Positions 55,515 through 64,000 of a DNA stretch of 64,000 bases are shown here, piece by piece; within the stretch, counting starts at the first letter, position 1, and each line of letters opens with the position of its first letter. Below the pieces are notes generated by a model. The model saw only the letters and a list, made by a program, of their open reading frames with translations. It did no database searches and was not told the DNA's origin. The translations under genes were made by a program, and so were the position numbers. The DNA is from Peromyscus leucopus (lineage: Eukaryota > Chordata > Mammalia > Rodentia > Cricetidae), in assembly GCF_004664715.2 (NCBI RefSeq), contig NC_051063.1, positions 118,038,629-118,102,628 of the forward strand, given 5' to 3'.

Positions 55515-57117
55515 AGTTGGGGGCTCTGTCCCTCCCATTAGTTGGTATGGTAAGGTCACCTTCATGCATGTATATATTTAGGAAGTACTTATTTTAGTAG
55601 ATTTCTATATAACATTCAAATGACTTCAATATAGTTGTCTCTGTACTCCCTTCCCAATCCCACACTCTGTTCCCCACTACCATTGGTCTTCCCATTCTTG
55701 CTCACCTCCATTCATGCACATCTATCTTTTCTATTTCGATTTACTAGGAAAGTGTATCTGTCCTTCCTAGTCCCTTATTCTATACTTATCCTTCCTACAT
55801 CCATGGATTCTAGATTGATTGTCTTTGACTCATAAAGCCCAAAAAGAGTAATAAATTTTTGGATTCTTCTACATACAGCCATCCAGTTTGACTAGCAAAT
55901 TTTCTTGAAGCTGTTGTCTATTTTCCAGCATGTATTTCTGGCATCTTTATAAAAATCACGCGTCCCTAACTGTGTATATTTATATCTAGATCTTCATTTG
56001 TTTTTTCCATCAGTTATATACAAACTTAGCAAGTTTTAATTTCTATAGTTTTTTTAGTCCATTTTGAGATTAAGGCATGATAATAACTCCAGCAGTTCCT
56101 TTATTATTTATATTTTATCTATTCAGAGTTTTTGTGATTCCATAAGATGCTGAGAATTGTTCTTTCAAGATCAGTGAATAATGTGGAATTTTTATGTGGA
56201 TTATAATTAATCTGTATAATTTTTTTGGTAAGATGGCCATTTAAATGAAATTAATCCTATCATATCATAAGCATATCAGATTTTCTACTTTCTGATACTT
56301 TTTTATGCTTCTTTCTTTATATACTTGAAGTTTTTGCCATACAAATATTTCACTTTCTTTGTTTCTTGTGTCATATTAATATATATATATATGTATGTAT
56401 ATATATAATATCACAAAACGTTTGTCATTTTTATATAGAAGAGCTGTTGATTCTTTTGTGTTAATTTTAATCCAACTATTCTGATGAAAACATTTATCCA
56501 TTGTAGGGGTTTCCACTTCATATTTTGAATCATTATTGTATTCTATCTTATCATCTTCAAAAAAAGGATACCTTGATTTCCTCCTTTTCAGTATGTATTC
56601 CATTGAATTTCTTCAGATGTCTCACTGTTCTTGCTAAGATTTCAAGTACTGTAGCAAACTGGACAATCTTGTCTTTATTTTTATGGAATTATTTTAGTTT
56701 TTCCATTTAAGTTACAGTTGAATATAATGTTACTGTAAACTGCCTTAGTTATTTTGAGATATGTGCCTTGCACCCCTAATATCTCTAGGGCTTGTATCGT
56801 GAAGGAGCTTTGGATTTTTGTCAATGTCCTTTACTTCATTTAATGTGATGATCATGTATTTTTCTCTTTCACTATGTTTTTAGGTGAATTACATTTATCA
56901 GTTTATTTATGTTGAGCCACCTATGTATCTCTGGGATGAAGCTAAATTGCTCATGGTGGATGATCTTTTTGATGTGTGCTAGAATTCAATTAACAAGTAT
57001 TTTTTAAAGCTACTTATATCTATATTCATGAGGAAAATTTGCCTCTACTTCTCTCAATCTCTATTGCATCTTTATGTAGTATTGGTATCAGGAGAAATAT
57101 AGTTGTTTTGATAGTTT
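55512..57117 (-). mobile_element. Second old L1, antisense
   Basis: 55540-55860 repeats the 3' UTR seen at 54530-54860 ('ttaggaag(g)tact..tttta(t/g)tagattt'), so this is a second element. 55860-57117 is degraded ORF2. Confidence 0.6.
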
Positions 57118-57247
57118 GTTTGTACCCTAAGAAATAAAATTTTCCTGAAGATCAGAGGTCAGAGCCATCCAGTATATTAAACAGAAGCCAGGCAGTGGAG
57201 GCACACACCTTTCATCCTAGCACTCAGGAGGCAGAGATCCATCCAAC
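57118..57247 (+). mobile_element. LTR-B-type fragment with B1-like module
   Basis: 'cctaagaaataaaattttcctg', 'gatcagaggtcagagcca', 'gccaggcagtggaggcacac', 'cctttcatcctagcactcag'. The end is truncated. Confidence 0.6.
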
Positions 57248-57573
57248 TTGTTTGCACTCTCAACTCTAACTTGTTTTCACTCCCTTCTTCTATTTGCTCT
57301 AATTTGGGGCCTGGGGAAGGATGGAGAAGCATCATTTTATGAAGTCAGTGACTGGTCTCCTAAACTTTAAGAGCATGTGACTTCCAGTTTATATTTCCTT
57401 GCTTCAACTTGAGGTATCTACAGAACAATAGATTATTTCTCTCTTTTATACAGAATCAGATATTCACTTTAAACCAGAATCTTGCAAAGGCAATTAAATT
57501 TTCAAACTGAACCAAAGTACCAACCCTTGGGCATACATCTAGCCAGTATTTTTTTTTTCAGGAATCAGAGAAC
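57248..57573. other. No feature recognised
   Basis: Short stretch between an LTR fragment and a microsatellite; nothing assignable. Confidence 0.35.
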
Positions 57574-57584
57574 TCTATATATAT

Positions 57585-57671
<87 letters not shown>
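57574..57671. repeat. (AT)n-(CT)n-(AT)n compound microsatellite
   Basis: tatatatata, a ctctct run, then about 27 AT units directly abutting the end of an ERV LTR. Confidence 0.95.
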
Positions 57672-57674
<3 letters not shown>

Positions 57675-58144
57675 GGATCTCAGGTACCCCCAAAAGAACA
57701 CCACAGAGACCCAATCCTGCATGTAAAAGCAAAGAGCCTTTATTTCAAGCCCAGAGCTTGGTCCCTCTGTCTGTCTGACACAGAGGTGAGAGCAGAGAGC
57801 CCTGAGCTCAGGTGGGGCAGAGTTTTTACCACAGCAGAGGTTGGAGTGAGGGCATTTCCAGGGTCCAGGACCCTGATTGGATGACAATTATCTAGGGGTA
57901 TCTGTAAAACAAAATAATAGGTATGTGCTAGACTCAAGGACATCTGGCCACCTTAACTGATGGTTGAAATGTTTGGGATGTCAGGTACTTCCTCACCCCT
58001 GGGTGCATTCCTGGGTGGTATCAGCTTAAGGCTTTTCTTGGATTTGGGTGTTGCCTGCCAGTAAGTCTGGCACAGAAGCTGTGTCTAGGTCCCTAAGCCT
58101 GTCATGACTGCTATGAGGTCAAGCTATTTTGGGGCCCCTTTACA
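57672..58144 (-). repeat. Class I ERV 3' LTR
   Basis: Plus-strand end 'ggggcccctttaca' at 58144 gives a sense start TGTAAAGGGGCC. The sense U5 end is eroded at the microsatellite. Contains the complement of AATAAA (tttatt) near 57740. Confidence 0.85.
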
Positions 58145-58155
58145 TTCCCCCCTTC
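58145..58155 (-). promoter_or_regulatory. Class I ERV polypurine tract
   Basis: The sense strand reads GAAGGGGGGAA immediately before the 3' LTR. Confidence 0.85.
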
Positions 58156-60343
58156 ATAAATACCAATGATAGGACTCAATCATGAGTCCTACCTGTCTTA
58201 AGAACCATTAGCTAACAGATTTTTCCAAGGCAGCAACATCTGTATGTATTGCCATTTTTAAGGCCCTGTAGTTCTGATCTTTGAGTACAACCAGATTATG
58301 ATCTTATATAATACCTCTTTGGTTCTTTACAAAGAAGGTCACTGTCTTATTTTATTGCAGAACCATTTCAGTTAATAAATTTATTTATTGACAACTCTAA
58401 ACCTATTTTCCTGGTATGTCAATGGACATTGTAGTTGGCCATCTTGCCTCTATGCCAAGGATTTTCCTTTTGACCCAGCAGAAGTGGACTCATACCTTCA
58501 AATCCCAACAAGAACTACAGATTTGGTTTAAAAGTATATGCATTTTCCTTCTGTCCAGGAAGCCAGGTATAGATGAACAGAGATTTTTGGCCTGATGAGA
58601 ATCACTTCTAGGTTTATAGATGACAATTAAAATAAATCAAAAATGTTGAGGTTGTGTCTGAACAGTAAGTAGTCATTGCTCTACCAGCTTATCAGAACTC
58701 TATTAAATGTAAAGTTCTGAACTGTTATATCATAGAACTCTATTAAATGTAAAGTTCTGAACTGTTATATCATAGAACGGGAGCAATCTGAAACATTTTT
58801 TAATCTTAAATCATTTTCTGAGATCCCCAAAGCATAGAAACTTTTATATCCTCAGACCTTTCTTATACCCATATTTGAACCTTCTTGACTTATTTAAACT
58901 TTTATATCTTAGAACATTCTCTTAAAAATGAGCTAACAAGCTAGATTTATAGATCTGGTTTTCTGATGCTGCCAAGCTGACAAAATTATAGCTAGTCTAG
59001 CCATCAGTACTATCATAGATCTGAGATCTGAGAAGGATAATCTATATCTGATGGATCTGCCTCATAGGTCTGATGGTGGAAGAAGATTGATGCTGTTCTG
59101 AATAGTGACTCCAACATTATGGAGACCTGCGTATTTACTGTTAAGGTCCACCATGAAGCTGGTCTCTCTTTGGAACTCTAACCCTGCCACACATTTGCAA
59201 ACCTCAGCTGTTCCTTATGATCCCTTTATGTCTTTAAAATCATTCTTTTGTAATAAGTAAATGGTAATGAGTAAATCTTAAATTACAAAATTTAGCTGCC
59301 ATAGCAAGCATTGAGGTGCAGCTTTAGCCATTCAGTGAAATTCTCTAGAAGCTTGGTGTTGAGTACTTGGTAAAGACATAAGTACTTAGGTGTAAATTTC
59401 TAAGTTAGCTTTTGCTAACGTGAATAGATTTTTATAACCTTAGTGAAAGATAGCTGCTAGCCATGTGACTGCCCATGAGGTCACCAGCCAAGATGGATGA
59501 AAACCAAATGATTGATGTTTAAAGCATGTTTTTCTAAACAATAATTACTTGCACATATGCACAGTTGGATCCAAGTTACATACATATACATACAGTTAAA
59601 GCTAGCTTACACTCATACATATAGTTAAACCCAAGTCACATATGAGTCCACATGCACACATATTTATCTATATTGTTAATGGAACAGTTTGCAGAATCAT
59701 CAGCTAATTTTGAAATGCAAACCAACCAGAATTAACTTTTAAATTCAGTATTTTCAGGTATAAGAAACCATAATGAACAAAGATCACATTCTCTCTGACC
59801 TTTTACAACCTTCCGTAAGACCCCTTCTGACATTCTATAATCTCCCATGTACCCTCAGTCCATCCAGACATTTATTTTAGACATATTTTTTAACATAGTA
59901 ACTCTTACCAAAATCTTTCTTGTGATTTCCCACAGTAGTTTAGAATATACTGTAAAGCTACAATATGTTAAACAACAACAGAAATGCATGCATATACCAT
60001 TACAAGAATAATTCTAAATTTGTATCAGAGACAAAACCAAAACCAAAAAGACGCCAACCTCATGCAAGTCCCATGTGAGTGACCCATGTTCTCTATACAA
60101 ATCAAATACCTGCAGGTACTTAGAAGTTTTGGGCACTTACAAAAGGATATCCAAATGGCCCCTAAAGGCCCACTTACAAAAGGATATTCCAAAAGTCCAT
60201 TTACAAAGGAATATCCAAAGGAACCAAAACAGTAAACACAGAAAACACAAAAGTAGACACAGGTAAACATAGACACACAGAAAATATACATACTGTCCGG
60301 GTCTTCGGGATCTATGGGCTGGTGGTCCCGGTAGGCTTGGGGG
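58156..60343 (-). other. Class I ERV interior, no coding frame
   Basis: 2.2 kb with no retroviral motif. A perfect 40-bp tandem duplication (58701-58740 and 58741-58780) and a short array of 'ttacaaa(a)ggatatccaaa' units (60138-60222) are present. Longest frames are about 120 codons and unrecognised. Confidence 0.7.
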
Positions 60344-60361
60344 ATCTGGGACAAGCCCCCA
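60344..60361 (-). promoter_or_regulatory. Primer binding site, Pro-tRNA type
   Basis: The sense strand reads TGGGGGCTTGTCCCAGAT, three changes from the standard gammaretroviral proline site, two bases after the LTR end. Confidence 0.85.
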
Positions 60362-60363
60362 GA

Positions 60364-60851
60364 TGTTATGTGCAGATCATGGGGCCCCCCAAAAGACAAC
60401 CACAGAGACCAAATCCCACATGTAAAAGCAAAGAGCCTTTATTTCAAGCTCGGAGGTTGGTCCCTCTGTCTGTCCAACACAGTGGTGAGAGCAGAGAACC
60501 CTGAGCTCAGATGGGGCAGAGTTTTTATTATGTCAGAGGTTGGGGTGAGGGGATTTCCAGGGTCCAGGACCCTGATTGGATGACAATTGTCTAGGGGTAT
60601 CTGTAAAACAAACAAACAAACAAAAATAGGTATGTGCTAGACTCAAGGACATCTGGCCACTTTAACTAATGGTTGAAATGTTTGGAATGTCAGGTAATTC
60701 CTCACCCTTGGGTGGATTCCTGGGTGGTATCAGCTTAAGGCTTTTCTTGGATTTGGGTGTTGCCTGCCAGTAAGCCTGTCATAGAAGCTGTGTCTAGGCC
60801 CCTAAGCCTGTCATGACTGCTGTGAGGTCAAGCTATTTCGGGACCCCATCA
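60364..60851 (-). repeat. Class I ERV 5' LTR
   Basis: 488 bp, sense TGATGGGGTCCC to GCACATAACA. Contains an (AAAC)n slip near 60606-60622 that is absent from the 3' LTR. Confidence 0.88.
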
Positions 60852-61290
60852 TATATACTATCAGTGAGATATCTAGATGCAGAGACACAATCATGAGAAC
60901 AGATCTCCTATGATGCAATAAATGGTTGTTTAGTTAATTTTGCTCATTCTGATAATTTGCCATAGATATTAGAGAATTTTCATTATTCTTTGGTATTACC
61001 ATGCTCCCCATTCTCTTCCTGGGAAGACATTTAAAAAATGAGATGTGATTAAATGATTCCCCACTCTACTTCTTCCATATATTTTCTATATGTACTTCTG
61101 TCAATTTCTTTACTTGATTTTGATAGCCCTTATCCTATTAATATTGCTAATTTGTGGATATATGTGGGATCATTCGTGGAACATTGGAATATTTCTAGTT
61201 TTCAAATTAAACCAGAAAGTAATTAATTGCTCAATAGTATCAGCATTTAAACCTTCTCAAATTCTAGGACACATACCCTTTCATGTAAAA
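60852..61290. other. No feature recognised
   Basis: AT-rich stretch to the left of V2R 3'-flank homology. Confidence 0.35.
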
Positions 61291-62101
61291 ATATTTAATT
61301 AATTTATGTAACTTCCTGGTTGTTCCATATCAAAACAAAGGATCTCTACATTTAAATTCATATACTCTCCACTTGTGATTATACATTATGGAAAACAACA
61401 ATAACACTTTATTTCTACCTGAAAATAGAAGTTAATTTATAAAATCCAATTCATAGCTTTTACAAATCTCAGCTACAAACATCAAAATGAAGAAGACAAC
61501 AGCCTTACAGAAGGAAAAATGTCTGTTCATAAAGTTTGTTCCATGAGAACAAAGTCTAGGCCTAATATTAGAACTCTAATTGTAGTTTATTTTCTGCATT
61601 TGCTCATGAAATCAAAGTACCTATTTTGACTTTAATTTTGAGACTAAAAATTGTTAGTATATGCTGTGGGATGTTCTGTATGTCAAATGTGTTGCTCTGA
61701 TTGATTAATAAATAAAACACTGATTGGCCAGTAGCCAGGCAGGAAGTATAGGCGGGACAAGGAGAGAGGAGAATTCTGGGAAGTGGAAGACTGAGTCAGA
61801 AGAGATGCTGCCAACCACCGCCATGAGAAGATGTTAAGATACCGGTAAGCCACAAGCCACATGGCAACTCATAGATTAATAGAAATGGGTTAATTTAAGA
61901 TATAAGAACAGTTAACAAGAAGCCTGCCATGGCAATACAGTTTGCAAGCAATATAAATCTCTGTGTTTATTTGGTTGAGTCTGAGCAGCTGTGGGACTGG
62001 CGGGTGAGAGAGATATGTCCTGACTTTGACCAGGCAGGAAAACTCTAGCTACAAGTGTAGACTTGTTGAGATAAATGATCCTTTGAGAATATTTGTAAAA
62101 T
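61291..62101 (-). other. 3' flank of V2R pseudogene D with LTR insertion
   Basis: 61400-61640 and 62054-62101 align with 38560-38847, downstream of the intact-looking V2R (shared 'ggtccatgagaac' or 'gttccatgagaac', 'gtagtttattttctgc'). A 389-bp LTR (61665-62053) is inserted. Confidence 0.7.
61665..62053 (+). mobile_element. Solo LTR, TGTGGGATG to AGCTACA
   Basis: 389 bp, TGTGGGATGTTCTGTATG start, CTCTAGCTACA end. It contains CCGCCATG-like and 'tttatttggttgagtctgag' blocks. Relatively undecayed. No perfect 6-bp flanking duplication could be recognised. Confidence 0.8.
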
Positions 62102-63608
62102 TTAATGAGCATTTTCAACTTTAAAATGCATATTCCTGAACTTCTGAAAAGAATTTCTCTCAGGTTTTAACAAAATAATGAAGTGTTTTCGAGCAAATTT
62201 GCAAAGAATTAGGCCTGCATGGGAAGCCAAGATACAGAAAATCAACACAGCCACCACAGCCTTTCTCTTGGTGCCTTGGTAGACTGAAAGGAAGGTGATC
62301 CAAACACCATGGAACACCAGCATGCTGAATGTCTGTATTTGATTTCACTGAATGTGTCAGGCAGACTCTTGGACAACAACCATACAGTGAAACTTCCCAT
62401 GGTAGTAGAACTCAAGTATCCCAGGACCCAGTAGATAGCAATAATTGAAACTTTGTTATACACAATCAAAATGTGACCTTTTCCAACATGTGTATTGATA
62501 TCAAGAAATGGATAAGTTCCCATCCAGATTCCTCAGAGGATTAGTTGAATCATGATGCAAATTGAAGTGATGAAGTTAGGTGCTCCTGACACCATCAGCT
62601 TCTTGATCCTTCTACCAAGAGTAATAACCTTGAAGGCCAGTACTATAATAATTTCCTTAGTCCAGACATTAGAAGCAGCCACAGTAAACATAAATGCAAA
62701 TATAGTGAAGACCTTTTCCCATTCTGTAGGCTGTCAATTTGCCTTGTTGAACATATCCTTTGCTCTACAAAAGCTTCTCAGTTTCAAGAGGTCCCATTGA
62801 TTGATTGTTCCTCTCAGTGTCTGTGTTACTGGTGTTATAATTAGGAAGTGATCTCCTATGCCAATGCGTTCAAGACTACTTCCTCATTTCTCTTCTAGCA
62901 GTTTCAGAATAGCTGGATTTATGTTGAGGTTTTTGATCCACTTGGACTTAAGTTTTGTGCACGGTGACAGATAGTGATCTATTTGCAGCCTTCTACAGGT
63001 TGATGTCCAGTTATGCCAGCAATATTTGTTGAAGATGCTTTCTTATTTCCATTGTATAGTTTTGGCTTCTTTGTGAAAAATTATATGTTCATATGTGTGC
63101 AGATTAATGTCAGGGTTTTCAGTTGGATTCCATTGGTCCACATGTCAGTTTTTATGCCAATACCAAGCTGTTTTTATTACTGTAGCTCTATAGTAGAGCT
63201 TGAGGTTAGGGATCGTGATGCCTTTAGAGGTTGTTTTATTGTAGAGGATTCTTTTGCCTATCCTGGGTTTTTGTTTTTCCATATGAAGTTGAGTATTATT
63301 CTTTCCAGGTCTGTATACTGCATGTGGTTGACCAATGAGGAGCAAAAAACAGAGAAAGCAAAAGATGAGAGAGATGAGTAAAACATAGCTGAGATCCAGA
63401 TTATTGGTTTTGACAGTGAGGGTGTCCTTTTGCTTAAAGAAGAAACCAGGTATGATAACCCTGAGAACAGAGTGGCACAGAGCCAAGCAGGCTAAAGAAA
63501 TTCCCAAATGGCCATCATTACCCAGGACTGTCACAACTCCTTTTATTCACTGAGTTTCTCCAGTGTTGGAATACTGGTCATGTTGAAACTTCACATACAT
63601 ATTCATGT
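62102..63608 (-). pseudogene. V2R pseudogene D: exon 6, split by L1
   Basis: The exon 6 acceptor (tgccag) is at 63609-63614. The exon begins at 63608 but lacks the first conserved Cys positions (YVKFQ in place of CVKCP). It has an in-frame TGA at 63547-63549 (codon 20). The 7TM part runs 63608-63309 and, after an L1 fragment, 62707-62102. Words such as [28 protein letters not shown] and GSFTVWLLSKSLPDTF confirm identity. Several frameshifts are present. Upstream exons would lie beyond the window. Confidence 0.92.
62708..63308 (-). mobile_element. L1 ORF2 internal fragment inside V2R exon 6
   Basis: About 600 bp of antisense ORF2 ('gaccttttcccattctgtagg', 'tttgatccacttggacttaag', 'ctgtttttattactgtagctc'). 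It has no 3' UTR or A-tail, and about 16-20 bases of V2R are missing at the junction. It was therefore not a standard retrotransposition event, or it was later trimmed. Confidence 0.88.
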
Positions 63609-64000
63609 CTGGCACAAAAAAGCAAAGATTCATCAGTTGTAATATTTCTTCGTTATTTGTGGGATGTGTTATATGAATTTAGCACAAAATTTGTCAAATT
63701 TGCATTATCTTTTAAGGTAAATAGAATATTAATTTGGTTATTGTTTAAGAATTAATAGCAATTTCAGATCTATTATTCTTGCCTATAATTATACTAATCT
63801 GTTGTTTATATTTATCTTGAATTTTCAGGATGTTAAGAAGCTTGCCAAAATTTAAGAGCCTGTGATAGAATATTCATTTCTCCACAAAAATACCTTAGTG
63901 AGTACAATAAATAAATATAAACACATTTTTATTCTTAAAATTCCTTAGACTATGAAATACAAGATCATAACAGCAGCTGTTTCTATGAGCATTTTGTTCT
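63609..64000 (-). other. V2R pseudogene D intron 5 (to window edge)
   Basis: AT-rich intron that resembles 39754-40100 (for example 'ctggcacaaaaaagcaaaga..atcagtt' and 'ttaagaattaatagcaat' versus 'ttaagaattattattaat'). Confidence 0.65.

Larger units (their letters stand above)
57672..60851 (-). mobile_element. Class I (gammaretrovirus-like) ERV with non-coding interior
   Basis: A 3.2-kb element on the minus strand: 3' LTR 57672-58144, polypurine tract, 2.2-kb interior, PBS, 5' LTR 60364-60851. The sense 5' LTR runs TGATGGGG to ACATAACA. The two LTRs differ at many sites by eye, so the insertion is old. The PBS matches the proline-tRNA type at 15 of 18 positions. No gag, pol or env motif is readable in the interior, resembling VL30-like defective elements that depend on other retroviruses. 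The left terminus has been overwritten by the AT microsatellite. Confidence 0.85.

Noticed and set aside
55225..55597. Frames of 61-114 codons over the AT/AC tract
   Set aside because: Microsatellite translation products (Ile-Tyr, Thr-His repeats).
61665..62053. A 6-bp target duplication for this LTR
   Set aside because: The six bases on each side (atatgc and agtgta) do not match, so no duplication is claimed although the LTR termini look good.
63145..63534. 129-codon frame mixing V2R and L1 peptide
   Set aside because: A chance read-through across the L1/V2R junction, not a real fusion gene.

Overview
The window looks like a vomeronasal type-2 receptor (V2R, Vmn2r) cluster in a muroid rodent genome. 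A cricetid (hamster, vole or deer-mouse type) is most likely. The evidence is dense rodent L1 (Lx-like), B1 and B2 elements, an IAP provirus, several class II LTR families and fossil V2R exons. The B1 copies carry a 'gtgtagctttgcgcctttcctgg' type core that I associate with cricetids rather than Mus. The species assignment is inference. No conventional intact protein-coding gene is visible. Positions 35033-35532 are an assembly gap of N.

Layout. 1-5 kb: unassigned repeat-like DNA, old L1 3' UTRs, a solo LTR with a 6-bp target duplication, and a B2. 5.3-7.1 kb: a 5'-truncated antisense L1. 7.5-15.1 kb: an old, nearly full-length antisense L1 split by a 2-kb endogenous-retrovirus mosaic that is flanked by a 442-bp direct duplication of L1. 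15.1-15.9 kb: fossil V2R exon 2 plus intron. 16-20.1 kb: L1s (one with a twin-priming inversion), a MIR and B1s. 20.1-33.4 kb: remains of class II ERVs. These are interrupted by a twin-primed L1 (23.8-25.1 kb) and by a young IAP provirus (26.35-30.95 kb, minus strand) with identical LTRs and a 6-bp TSD. 33.6 kb: fossil V2R exon 5. 34-37.9 kb: LTRs, the gap and L1s. 38.8-52.0 kb: a complete six-exon V2R on the minus strand. Its exons 1-5 are open with consensus splice sites and compatible phases, and its 7TM exon carries four single-base indels. 52-57.6 kb: L1s, microsatellites and unassigned sequence. 57.7-60.85 kb: an antisense class I (tRNA-Pro-type PBS) ERV with a non-coding interior. 61.3-64 kb: another V2R 7TM exon, disabled and split by an L1 fragment.

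All four V2R traces are on the minus strand and share intron and flank homology, as expected from tandem duplication and decay. If the 38.8-52.0 kb locus is transcribed, it would encode only the pheromone-binding ectodomain and Cys-rich domain, unless the indels are assembly errors. The most noteworthy items are that V2R locus, the IAP (gag-pol deletion fusion, splice-donor-like repeat array, upstream ORF overlapping the gag start), the ERV mosaic inside L1, and the tandem repeat abutting the gap. I found no convincing evidence of a wholly new biological system.
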